A stretch of DNA of 64,000 bases from Nocardioides sp. L-11A (GTDB lineage: Bacteria > Actinomycetota > Actinomycetes > Propionibacteriales > Nocardioidaceae), in NCBI GenBank assembly GCA_029961745.1, contig CP124680.1:2480001-2544000 (forward strand), given 5' to 3'. A program made the translations under genes and the position numbers. The notes below the pieces were generated by a model. It made no database searches. It was not told where the DNA came from and worked only from the letters and a program-made list of their open reading frames with translations. Every line of letters begins with the position of its first letter. Within the stretch, counting starts at the first letter, position 1. Shown here piece by piece: positions 8,507-16,489 of the stretch.

Positions 8507-9639
8507 TGGCGGGCGCGGATTTCTGCGCGCCGGCGTACGGCGACCGATCGCTCGGGGACATCGTCCCCGCGGCCGCGCACGCCCTCGGCAGCCCCCTCGG
8601 CCCGGCCCCGACCGGGCTGGTGCTGCCCGACGCGTCGTCGTACGTCGTCTTCCTCATCGACGGGCTCGGCGCTCGGCTGCTCGAGCGGTACGCCCACGCG
8701 GCGCCGTACCTCTCAGCTCTGCTGGAGACCTCGCCGCCGGCGACCGCCAGCGTCCCGTCGACCACCTCGACGTCGCTCACCACACTGGGCACCGGTCTCA
8801 CCCCGGGCGCGCACGGCCTGGTCGGCTTCACCACCCGGATCCCGGGCACCGGCGACCTGCTCAACGCCCTGCTGTGGGACGGCGACGTCGACCCCACCGA
8901 GTGGCAGCCGCACCCGACCGCGTTCGCGTCGCTGCAGGCGGCCGGCGTGCGGGTCACGGTCGTCAACAAGAGGGAGTTCAACGGGAGCGGCCTCACCGTC
9001 GCCGCCCACCGCGGTGCCGAGTACGTCGGCGTCGACCGGGTCGGCGAGCGGATCGCCGCCGTGGTGGCCGCCTCCACCCCCGCGCCGCGGCAGCCCGCCC
9101 TGACCTACGTCTACGACGGCGACCTGGACTGGACCGGCCATCGCTGGGGCGTGGCCTCCAGCCAGTGGCTCCAGCAGCTCGCCATGATCGACCACGAGGC
9201 CGAGCAACTGCGCGAGGCACTGCCGGCCGACCGGCGGCTGGTGGTGATCGCGGACCACGGGATGGTCGACGTGCCGGCAGCGGCCCGCATCGACGTGTCC
9301 GCCGACGACGACCTGCGCTCAGGCGTCGCCCTGGTCGGCGGTGAGGCGCGGTTCCGCCACCTCTACTGCACCGGCGGTGCGGTGCCCGACGTCGTCGCCA
9401 CCTGGCGCGAGCGGCTGGGGGAGCGGGCCGAGGTGCTGACCCGGGCCGAGGCGATCGGCCAGGGCTGGTTCGGCCCGGTCGACCCGTCGGTCCTGCCGCG
9501 GATCGGGGACGTCGTGGTGGCCTGCCGGGGCGAGTTCGCGGTGCTCTCGACCGAGGGCTTCCCCTATGAGACCAAGCTGATCGGCATGCACGGCTCGCTG
9601 ACGCCCGAGGAGATGCTGATCCCGGTGCTCGTCGACTGA
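8506..9639 (+). CDS. Alkaline phosphatase superfamily phosphodiesterase / nucleotide pyrophosphatase
   Basis: A 377-residue enzyme of the type I phosphodiesterase/nucleotide pyrophosphatase family. Metal- and nucleophile-site motifs are visible in order: VFLIDGLGARLLERY, PSTTSTSLTTLGTG with the probable Thr nucleophile, VYDGDLDWTGHRWG, VVIADHGMVDV, and a late MHGSLTPEEM with the final His. No signal peptide or membrane segment is seen, so it is probably cytoplasmic; the substrate is unknown. The GTG at 8506 starts on the last base of the MITE and has GGGAG 10 bases upstream within that element. No earlier in-frame start exists outside the element, although a start somewhat downstream cannot be excluded because the conserved fold begins near residue 20. 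It converges on thymidine kinase 19 bases away. Confidence 0.82.
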   Translation: MAGADFCAPAYGDRSLGDIVPAAAHALGSPLGPAPTGLVLPDASSYVVFLIDGLGARLLERYAHAAPYLSALLETSPPATASVPSTTSTSLTTLGTGLTPGAHGLVGFTTRIPGTGDLLNALLWDGDVDPTEWQPHPTAFASLQAAGVRVTVVNKREFNGSGLTVAAHRGAEYVGVDRVGERIAAVVAASTPAPRQPALTYVYDGDLDWTGHRWGVASSQWLQQLAMIDHEAEQLREALPADRRLVVIADHGMVDVPAAARIDVSADDDLRSGVALVGGEARFRHLYCTGGAVPDVVATWRERLGERAEVLTRAEAIGQGWFGPVDPSVLPRIGDVVVACRGEFAVLSTEGFPYETKLIGMHGSLTPEEMLIPVLVD

Positions 9640-9658
9640 GACTCGCGACCGGTGCCGG

Positions 9659-10330
9659 TCAGGTGAACGGCAGCGGCTCCGGCGACAGGCTGACCGCGCG
9701 CGCCCGCGCGGCGGTCAGCCCGCGGCGGTGGTGCTGGCGGCAGAGCACCTCGTAGGCGACGTCGACGTCGTCGGCGACCTCGGGCACCGGCTCGGCGGCG
9801 TCGTCGACGTCACCGACCACGATCACCTCGCCCTCGGTGACCATGACGCCGTTCTCGGTGCGTGCGTTGTGGGTGGCGCGCTTGCCGCACCAGCACAGGG
9901 CCTCGACCTGGAGCACCTCGGTGCGGTCGGCCAGCTCGACCAGCCGCGCGGAGCCGGGGAAGAGGCGGGTCCGGAAGTCGGTGAGGATGCCGAAGCAGAA
10001 GACGTCGATCTGCAGCTCGTCGACGATCTTGGCCAGCTGGTCGATCTGCTCGGCGGTGTAGAACTGCGCCTCGTCGCAGATGAGGTAGTCGATCCGGGCG
10101 CCCTGGGTCAGGGCGTCCACCGTGGAGCGCCAGAAGTCGAAGTCGGGGGCCACCTCGTGCGCGTCGGCCACCAGGCCGAGCCGCGAGGACACCATCGCGG
10201 TGCCGGCCCGGTCGTGGGAGGTGAACAGCCGGCCCCGCCGCCCGCGCGCCGCGTGGTTGTGGTTGGTCTGCAGGGCCAGCGTCGACTTCCCCGTGTCCAT
10301 CGTCCCGGTTCGGAAGATCAGCTCGGCCAC
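9659..10330 (-). CDS. tdk: Thymidine kinase
   Basis: A 223-residue cytosolic type II thymidine kinase that phosphorylates thymidine with ATP in the salvage pathway. The P-loop GTMDTGKST lies at residues 9-17. The Walker-B-like YLICDEAQFYT follows, then the FGILTDFRTRLFPGS lasso region, and a zinc-binding CWCGKRATHNAR completed by a later Cys/His pair (VLCRQHH). Length and motif order match bacterial Tdk. The ATG at 10330 directly precedes the hydrophobic first strand (MAELIFRTG). It converges on the phosphodiesterase gene and diverges from the transglycosylase-like gene. No operator is obvious upstream. Confidence 0.95.
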   Translation of the reverse strand: MAELIFRTGTMDTGKSTLALQTNHNHAARGRRGRLFTSHDRAGTAMVSSRLGLVADAHEVAPDFDFWRSTVDALTQGARIDYLICDEAQFYTAEQIDQLAKIVDELQIDVFCFGILTDFRTRLFPGSARLVELADRTEVLQVEALCWCGKRATHNARTENGVMVTEGEVIVVGDVDDAAEPVPEVADDVDVAYEVLCRQHHRRGLTAARARAVSLSPEPLPFT

Positions 10331-10462
10331 CCGCGCATCCTCCTCTGCCCCTCACCTGGGTGACAACTTCGTGACCAACGGGACAAGTTCTGACGGTTTG
10401 CGTGAGCGCGGCAGGATTTCGAGCGAGACTAGTGACTCTCTGACCAGGAAGCAGGTGGATCC

Positions 10463-11698
10463 ATGGTGGTCGTCGTCCGGCCGTCCGGACGTGTCGTCCG
10501 ACGGGTCGTCACGATCGTGTCGGTGCTGGCCGCCGTCGCCGTCGTGCTGACCACGACCGGAGTCGTGGGTGGGCGCACGTCCTCCGACGCCGACCGCCCG
10601 GCCGCCGCGACCCCGGCGGAGACCACCGCCCCGGCCGTCCCGGCCCCCGTGCCCCCGGCCGCCCTGGAGCCCGCCGCCGAGAGCGTCCCGGACCTCGTGG
10701 TCCGCAGCGTCGCGACCCGCACCCGGTACGACGACCGGCTGGCCGAGGCGCCCACCGAGGTCGTCATGGCCTATCAGCGGGCCGCGACGGTCATCAACGC
10801 CGCCGCCCCGTGCAACCTGGACTGGATGGTCCTGGCCGCGCTCGGCAAGCTGGCCTCGAACCACGGCCAGGGACCGGCGGTCGGCCGGCCGCTCAACGGC
10901 AGGGCGGGACGCAGCCGGGTCTCCGACACCGACGCCGGTGCGCTCGACGGGAACCCGCGCTGGGACGCACCGGTCGGCCCGATGGGTCTGCTGCCCGAGG
11001 TCTGGTCCCGGGTCGCGGTCGACGCCGACGGCGACTCGGTGCGCGACGTCAACGACATCGACGACGCCACGCTGGGCGTGGCGGTCCTGCTGTGCGCGGG
11101 CGGTGCGGACCTGTCCGACGCCGAGGCGCTGGGCGCGGCACTGCGCGGCTACGACGCCTCCCCGGGCTTCCCCCGCAGCGTGCGCCGCCTCGTCGCCGGC
11201 TACCAGGCCGAGGCGGTGGAGATGTCGGCGGCCGCGCTGGCGCTCGCCCGGACGACGACCGTCCCCGTCGCCACACCTCTCGATGGCGCGGTGCCGCCGG
11301 TCTGCGCCTGCACCGACATCGTCTCCACCCTGGCCCAGGTCGTCGCGGTGCTCAACGCCCCGGTCGGCCTGCCGCAGCCCTCGCCGATGCCGGCCGGGCA
11401 ACCGGTCGCCGCGGGTCCGCCGCCCACCACCGGGCCCACGCCGCAGCCCAAGCCGGACCCGAAGCCCCAGCCGGAGCCCGACCCGGAGCCCGAGCCGGAG
11501 CCCGAGCCGGAGCCCACCCCGGAGCCCGTGCCCGCCACGGTGCCCGCGACGGCGGCGGAGCAGACGCCCGCGACCGAGCCCGGCGACGAGGCGGGCACCG
11601 AGGCCGAGACCGACGCCGAGACCGACGCCGACGCCGAGGCCGACGCCGAGGCCGAGATCGTGCCCGGGACCGAGCCGGAGGTCGGACCGATCTCCTAA
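10463..11698 (+). CDS. Lytic-transglycosylase-like exported protein lacking the catalytic Glu
   Basis: A 411-residue protein with an N-terminal signal/anchor helix (residues about 14-34), a Pro/Ala linker, and a transglycosylase-like domain at about 105-275. That domain carries the family's SDTDAGALDGNPRWD, a VGPMG segment where relatives usually have VGPMQ, and DADGDSVRDVNDIDDATLGVAV. A low-complexity tail follows at 296-411, first Pro/Glu/Lys dipeptides and then Ala/Glu/Asp repeats. In the usual actinobacterial family the active-site stretch reads like AAIGRVESDHG; here it is AALGKLASNHGQ with Ala131 in place of the acid. The protein therefore probably binds peptidoglycan without cleaving it, or has another role. 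The start ATG at 10463 gives the signal helix at once. It is followed 9 bases later by the M3 peptidase gene. The long acidic tail may extend through or anchor to the wall (inference). Confidence 0.7.
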   Translation: MVVVVRPSGRVVRRVVTIVSVLAAVAVVLTTTGVVGGRTSSDADRPAAATPAETTAPAVPAPVPPAALEPAAESVPDLVVRSVATRTRYDDRLAEAPTEVVMAYQRAATVINAAAPCNLDWMVLAALGKLASNHGQGPAVGRPLNGRAGRSRVSDTDAGALDGNPRWDAPVGPMGLLPEVWSRVAVDADGDSVRDVNDIDDATLGVAVLLCAGGADLSDAEALGAALRGYDASPGFPRSVRRLVAGYQAEAVEMSAAALALARTTTVPVATPLDGAVPPVCACTDIVSTLAQVVAVLNAPVGLPQPSPMPAGQPVAAGPPPTTGPTPQPKPDPKPQPEPDPEPEPEPEPEPTPEPVPATVPATAAEQTPATEPGDEAGTEAETDAETDADAEADAEAEIVPGTEPEVGPIS

Positions 11699-11707
11699 GG
11701 TGAGTCC

Positions 11708-13735
11708 GTGACGACGGACGCACTTCTCGGGTCCAGCGACCTCCCGCACCGACTGCCGCGGTTCGCGGACATCGACGATCATGACTACGCCCCGGCGATC
11801 GAGGCGGCGATGGCGGAGCAGCTCGCCGCGGTCGCCGCGATCAGCGCCGACCCGGAGCCGCCGACCTTCGCCAACACCCTCGTCCCGCTGGAGCTCAGCG
11901 GGACGACCCTGGCGCGGGTGCTCCGGGTGTTCTGGAACAAGGCCAGCGCCGACGCCAGCCCGGTGGTCGACGCCGTCCGCGCGGAGTTCGCGCCGCGGCT
12001 CGCCGCCCACGGCGACGCGATCCTGCTCGACCCGGCGCTGTGGTCGCGGCTGCAGGCCGTCGCCGCGGACCGCGCGGGACTGGATCCGGAGGCGGCCTAC
12101 CTCGTCGAGCGCTATGTCACCGAGTTCCGCCTCGCCGGCGCCGCCCTCGGCGACGGCGACAAGACCCGCCTGCGCGAGCTCAACGAGCGGATCTCCAGCC
12201 AGGAGACGGCCTTCGAGCTCGCGCTCCAGGCCGACAGCAACGATCTCGCGGTCGTCGTCGACGACCCGGCCGCGCTCGACGGCCTGACGCCGGGGGAGAT
12301 CTCGGCGGCCGCCGCCGCGGCCGAGACCCGGGGCCTGGCCGGTCGCCACCTGCTGACCCTGGTGCTCCCGACCGCCCACCCGCACCTCGCCGCGCTCACC
12401 GACCGCGACCTGCGCCGCCGGCTGTCCGAGGCCCAGCGCAGCCGGGGCAGCCGCGGCGGGGAGCACGACACCCGCGCGATAGCCCTCGACATCCTGCGGC
12501 TGCGCGCCGAGCGGGCCCGGCTGCTCGGCTTCGACAACCACGCTGCCGCCGTGACCGCCGACAACACCGCCGGCACACCGAAGGCGGTCCGCTCCCTGCT
12601 CGAGCGGCTCGCGGTCCCGGCCGCCCGCAACGCGCGTGCCGAGCAGGAGGCGGTGTCGGAGCTGGCCGGCTTCCCGGTCGAGCCGTGGGACTGGCCGTTC
12701 TACGCCGAGCGGGTGCGCAGTGCCCGCTACGACGTCGACCTGGCCGCGCTGCGCCCGTGGTTCGAGGCGGAGCGGGTCCTGCGTGACGGGGTCTTCTTCG
12801 CCGCCGGTCGGCTCTACGGCCTGACCTTCGAGGAGCGCCCGGACCTGCCGGGCTACCACGCCGACGTGCGGGTCTTCGAGGTGAGTCGCGACGGCAGCCC
12901 CATCGGCCTCTACCTGCTCGACCTCTACACCCGCGACACCAAGCGGGGCGGCGCGTGGATGAGCAGCTTCGTCACCCAGTCCGGCCTGCTCGGCGTCGAG
13001 TCCGCCGTCGTGGTCAACAACCTCAACGTGCCCAAGCCGGCCGCGGGGGAGGCGACCCTGCTGACCTGGGACGAGACGCGCACCCTGTTCCACGAGTTCG
13101 GCCACGCGCTGCACGGACTGCTCGCGCGGGCGACGTACCCGAAGTTCGGCGGCACCGCGGTCTTCCGCGACTTCGTGGAGTACCCCTCGCAGGTCAACGA
13201 GATGTGGGTGCTGTGGCCGGAGGTGCTCGCCAGCTATGCCGTGCACCACGAGACCGGCGAGCCGATCCCCGCCGATGTCGTGGAGCGGCTGCGGGCCGCG
13301 GAGACGTTCAACGAGGGCTTCGCGACGAGCGAGTACCTCGCCGCGGCGCTGCTCGACCTCGCCTGGCACGAGCTCGGTCCCGACGACGTCCCGACCGACC
13401 CCGCCGAGGTGGCCGCCTTCGAGCGACGTGCCCTGGCCGCCGCGGGGCTCGACAACCCGGCCGTGCCCCCGCGCTACGCCACGCCGTACTTCGCTCACAG
13501 CTTCAGCTCCGGCTACGCCTCGGCGTACTACTCCTACATCTGGAGCGAGGTCCTCGACGCCGACACCGTCGCCTGGTTCCGCGACCACGGCGGGCTGACC
13601 CGCGCGAATGGCGAGGACTACCTGCGCCATGTCATCGGCATCGGCGGCACTCGCGACCCGCTGGAGTCCTACGAGGCGTGGCGCGGCCGGCCGGCACCGA
13701 TCGAGCCGTTGCTGGCGCGGCGCGGGCTGGCCTGA
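11708..13735 (+). CDS. M3 family zinc metallopeptidase (oligopeptidase)
   Basis: A 675-residue cytosolic oligopeptidase of the thimet/Dcp/OpdA family that degrades short peptides. The N-terminal half is helical with the ISSQETAFELAL element. The catalytic zinc site is HEFGH at residues 462-466, with Glu463 as general base, followed by the third-ligand region FRDFVEYPSQVNEMW. The C-terminal YATPYFAHSFSSGYASAYYSY region carries substrate-binding Tyr/Gly residues. Length matches the family. The GTG at 11708 is preceded by AAGGTGAG at a good distance. It may be co-transcribed with the transglycosylase-like gene, whose stop is 9 bases upstream. It converges on the PQQ dehydrogenase gene with a 26-base gap. 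Confidence 0.93.
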   Translation: MTTDALLGSSDLPHRLPRFADIDDHDYAPAIEAAMAEQLAAVAAISADPEPPTFANTLVPLELSGTTLARVLRVFWNKASADASPVVDAVRAEFAPRLAAHGDAILLDPALWSRLQAVAADRAGLDPEAAYLVERYVTEFRLAGAALGDGDKTRLRELNERISSQETAFELALQADSNDLAVVVDDPAALDGLTPGEISAAAAAAETRGLAGRHLLTLVLPTAHPHLAALTDRDLRRRLSEAQRSRGSRGGEHDTRAIALDILRLRAERARLLGFDNHAAAVTADNTAGTPKAVRSLLERLAVPAARNARAEQEAVSELAGFPVEPWDWPFYAERVRSARYDVDLAALRPWFEAERVLRDGVFFAAGRLYGLTFEERPDLPGYHADVRVFEVSRDGSPIGLYLLDLYTRDTKRGGAWMSSFVTQSGLLGVESAVVVNNLNVPKPAAGEATLLTWDETRTLFHEFGHALHGLLARATYPKFGGTAVFRDFVEYPSQVNEMWVLWPEVLASYAVHHETGEPIPADVVERLRAAETFNEGFATSEYLAAALLDLAWHELGPDDVPTDPAEVAAFERRALAAAGLDNPAVPPRYATPYFAHSFSSGYASAYYSYIWSEVLDADTVAWFRDHGGLTRANGEDYLRHVIGIGGTRDPLESYEAWRGRPAPIEPLLARRGLA

Positions 13736-13761
13736 GGCTCGCGCCGGCCCACCCGGATCGC

Positions 13762-14901
13762 TCAGGCCGGCCGGATCCGCAGCACCAGGTCCCGCCCGTC
13801 ACCGTTGTCGGTGGTGACGAGCAGGGCTCCGTCGGAGCCGGCGGTGACGTCGCGCAGCCGGCCGAAGTGGCGCAGCTCCCGCGGGGCGCGGGTCCACCGC
13901 ACCCGTCCGCGGTCGTCGAGCTTGATGAACAGCAGCCGCTGGCGCTTGAGGACGGCGACGGCGAGGCAGCCCGCGAAGCGGCCCCAGCCGGGGCCGGCCA
14001 CGAAGGCGGCGCCGGAGGGGGCGATGGTGGGGCGTCCGGAGCGCCACCGTGCGGCGTACTGGCGCCCGGGCAGGCGGCGGTCGGTCATCGGGCGGGTCTC
14101 GTCATAGCCCGGGCCGGGGTTCCAGCCATAGTTGCGGCCGGGACCCAGCAGGTTGACCTCGTCGTCGCGGTCGGTGCCGTGCTCGACCGACCACAGGGAG
14201 CCGTCGGCCCGCTGGGCGAGGCCCTGCACGTTGCGATGTCCGTAGGTGAGCAGGTAGCGGCGCTTGCCCGACCGGTCGGCCCACGGGTTGCGCGGATCGG
14301 GACGGCCGGTGAACCGGTCGAGGCGCAGCACCTTGCCGCCGAGCGAGCGCCGGCTCTGCGGGGCGCGGGACCGCGTGGCGTCGCCGGTGCCGACGAGCAG
14401 CGAGCCATCGCGCGCGACGAGGAGCCGGCAGCCGCCGTGGCGTCCGCTCCGACTCGTCGGCAGACCGGACATCAGGGGGCCGACGAGGGTCGCGGTGCGC
14501 AGGTCGGCGTCGAGGGTCCAGGCGTTGACCCTGATGTCGTGACCGCCGTCGTCGGCGAGCCAGCCCGAGCAGGTATAGATGCGCCGGTTGGTCGCGAAGC
14601 CGGGGTCGACGGCGAGGCCGAGCAGGCCGGTCTCGCCGAGGTTCCAGACCCGGGAGCTCGGGAAGTCGAGGTCGCGCGGGGCGCCCCCGCCGGAGGGCAC
14701 GAAGGTCAGGGTGCTCCGGTCGCGCTGGGTGACGAGCAGGTCGCCCGTCGGCAGCTCGGCCACCTCCCACGGGTGGTCAAGGCCCCCGGCGACGACCTCG
14801 ACGCGGAACGACGTCGCGCCGGCCGGTGGTGCGACGAGGGTACCGGCGACCAGCGTCGCGACCAGGGTGAGGACCGACAGGACGGCGGGACGCGCACGCA
14901 T
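13762..14901 (-). CDS. Exported PQQ-dependent aldose-type sugar dehydrogenase
   Basis: A 379-residue six-bladed beta-propeller of the soluble glucose/sorbosone dehydrogenase family. A signal peptide (residues 1-29, ending PPAGATS) directs export. The mature protein starts FRVEVVAGGLDHPWEVAELPTGDLLVTQR. The conserved ETGLLGLAVDPGF, GSLLVGTGDAT, YGHRNVQGLAQR and VEHGTDRDDEVNLLGPGRNYGWN motifs line the PQQ and calcium site; GHRN and the W/H in SVEHG are diagnostic. Relatives oxidise aldoses in the periplasm or at the cell surface using PQQ. The ATG at 14901 is chosen for the signal peptide; an upstream reading overlaps panB. No PQQ biosynthesis genes are in the window, so the cofactor source is unknown. 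It lies 46 bases downstream of panB on the same strand. Confidence 0.87.
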   Translation of the reverse strand: MRARPAVLSVLTLVATLVAGTLVAPPAGATSFRVEVVAGGLDHPWEVAELPTGDLLVTQRDRSTLTFVPSGGGAPRDLDFPSSRVWNLGETGLLGLAVDPGFATNRRIYTCSGWLADDGGHDIRVNAWTLDADLRTATLVGPLMSGLPTSRSGRHGGCRLLVARDGSLLVGTGDATRSRAPQSRRSLGGKVLRLDRFTGRPDPRNPWADRSGKRRYLLTYGHRNVQGLAQRADGSLWSVEHGTDRDDEVNLLGPGRNYGWNPGPGYDETRPMTDRRLPGRQYAARWRSGRPTIAPSGAAFVAGPGWGRFAGCLAVAVLKRQRLLFIKLDDRGRVRWTRAPRELRHFGRLRDVTAGSDGALLVTTDNGDGRDLVLRIRPA

Positions 14902-14947
14902 GCAGCGACGGTACGCCGCCCTGCCGGTCTCAACCGGGCCTGATCCT

Positions 14948-15802
14948 TCAGAAGGTGTGCTCCGGGCCGGGGAAGCTGCCGTCCTTGACCTCGGCGTCAT
15001 AGGACCGCGCGGCGTCGAGCAGGACCGAGCGCAGGTCGGCGTACTGCTTGACGAAGCGTGGCATCTTGCCGGTGCGCAGCCCGAAGGCGTCCTGCCAGAC
15101 GAGGACCTGACCGTCGCAGCGGTTGCCGGCGCCGATGCCGATCGTCGGGATCTCGAGCTTGGCGGTGACCTCGGCGGCCACGTCGCCGGGCACCATCTCC
15201 ATGACGACCGAGAACGCCCCGGCGTCCTGCACCGCGAGGGCGTCGCGCAGCACCCGGTCGGCGGCCTCGCCGCGGCCCTGGACCCGGTAGCCGCCGAGGG
15301 TGTGCTCGGACTGAGGCGTGAAGCCGATGTGGGCCATCACCGGGATGCCGCCGCGGGTCATCCGCTCGATCTGCGGGGCCATCTCGACGCCGCCTTCGAG
15401 CTTGACGCAGTGGGCTCCGCCCTCCTTCATGAACCGGGCGGCCGTCAGGTAGCCCTGCTCGGGCGAGGCCTGGTAGCTGCCGAACGGCAGGTCGCCGACC
15501 ACGAGGGCCCGGGTGACCGAGCGACTGACCGCCCGCGTGAGCGGGATCAGCTCGTCGACCGTGACCGGCAGGGAGGTGGTGTTGCCGAGCACGTTGTTGG
15601 ACGCGCTGTCGCCGACGAGGAGGACTTCGATGCCCGCCTCGTCGAAGATCTGCGCGGTCAGCTGGTCGTAGCTGGTGAGCATGGAGAAGCGCTCGCCGCG
15701 CTGCTTCATGTCGCGCAGGTGGTGGGTGCGGATCCGCCGGATCGGTGCCGGGGTGGGGGCGCCGCCGTACGGCGCGGTCTCTTCGGGGGTACTGCTGCTC
15801 AT
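14948..15802 (-). CDS. panB: 3-methyl-2-oxobutanoate hydroxymethyltransferase
   Basis: A 284-residue cytosolic TIM-barrel enzyme that transfers a hydroxymethyl group from methylene-tetrahydrofolate to 2-oxoisovalerate, giving ketopantoate for pantothenate and CoA synthesis. Motifs include [33 protein letters not shown], the metal-binding [16 protein letters not shown] and [20 protein letters not shown], all PanB hallmarks. Length matches the family. The ATG at 15802 has GGAG about 9 bases upstream, so the longer reading to 15850 is rejected. The VOC-like gene is upstream on the same strand after a 111-base gap. No other pan genes are adjacent. Confidence 0.95.
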   Translation of the reverse strand: MSSSTPEETAPYGGAPTPAPIRRIRTHHLRDMKQRGERFSMLTSYDQLTAQIFDEAGIEVLLVGDSASNNVLGNTTSLPVTVDELIPLTRAVSRSVTRALVVGDLPFGSYQASPEQGYLTAARFMKEGGAHCVKLEGGVEMAPQIERMTRGGIPVMAHIGFTPQSEHTLGGYRVQGRGEAADRVLRDALAVQDAGAFSVVMEMVPGDVAAEVTAKLEIPTIGIGAGNRCDGQVLVWQDAFGLRTGKMPRFVKQYADLRSVLLDAARSYDAEVKDGSFPGPEHTF

Positions 15803-15913
15803 CGTCGAGCTCCGTTCCTGGTGACTCGCGGCCCGCTGGTGCGGGTCCACGTTCGTGTGACGGGCACTGACGAGGCTAGTCGCGCGGAGGGGCCGGGCGC
15901 GCTGTGTGCTCGG

Positions 15914-16372
15914 TCACCCCGGGCCCGCCGCGTCGGCGGCCGCCTCCAGTTCCGCGACGACGAGCCGGCGCATCCCCAGCATCGCCCGGCCGACCGCGAG
16001 CGCCCGCTCGGGATCCGGGTCCGCGACCAGCTCGTAGAGGCGCTCCGGCACGACCTGCCAGGACAACCCGAACCGGTCCCGGAGCCACCCGCACACCGAC
16101 TCCTCGCCGCCGTCGGCGAGGGAGTCCCAGTAGTAGTCGACCTCGCACTGGTCGGCGCAGGAGATCGCGAAGGACACCGCCTGACTGAACGGGAAGGCCG
16201 GCCCGCCGTTGATCGCCCGGAAGGTCAGCCCGTCGAGGGTGAACTCGCCGGCGCCCGCCCCGAGGTGGTCGATCGAGGAGTTGGGGAAGATCGCGGTGTA
16301 GAAGCGGACGGCCTCCTCCAGGTCGTCGTCGAACCACAGGCAGGGCTGGATGTGGCTGCTCGCGATGCTCAT
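15914..16372 (-). CDS. VOC superfamily protein, PhnB / 3-demethylubiquinone-methyltransferase-like
   Basis: A 152-residue small cytosolic protein of the vicinal-oxygen-chelate fold, in the PhnB-like group that databases call 3-demethylubiquinone-9 3-methyltransferase-like. It begins SSHIQPCLWFDDDLEEAVRFYTAIFPNSS, the family signature, and continues with FRAINGGPAFPFSQAVSFAISC and DYYWDSLADGG. The usual third block appears as CGWLRDRFGLSWQVVP. The methyltransferase name is unlikely to be literal; actual substrate unknown. The gene diverges from the sigma-factor gene with 117 bases between starts, so they could share a regulatory region. Confidence 0.8.
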   Translation of the reverse strand: MSIASSHIQPCLWFDDDLEEAVRFYTAIFPNSSIDHLGAGAGEFTLDGLTFRAINGGPAFPFSQAVSFAISCADQCEVDYYWDSLADGGEESVCGWLRDRFGLSWQVVPERLYELVADPDPERALAVGRAMLGMRRLVVAELEAAADAAGPG

Positions 16373-16489
16373 GGCGGTGCAGACCGGTGCCGCGCCGCCG
16401 ACTCATCGCGAAGTCGTGCCAACCATCGGACCCGCCCGTGGCGTTGGATGGACAGAGCACCGCAGACGCAGGGGAGCACCGGGAGCACG

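Noticed and set aside
9640..9658. GACCGG-TG-CCGGTC as terminator
   Set aside because: The loop would be only 2 bases and it overlaps the tdk stop region, so it is too weak to claim.
11440..11690. Repetitive DNA that might be a minisatellite without coding role
   Set aside because: It is the in-frame Pro/Glu and Ala/Glu/Asp tail of the transglycosylase-like protein, with a normal stop and the next gene's ribosome site after it.
10352..13630. Minus-strand 1092-codon frame
   Set aside because: Antisense to the transglycosylase-like and M3 peptidase genes; no family motif, extreme Arg/Gly/Asp content.
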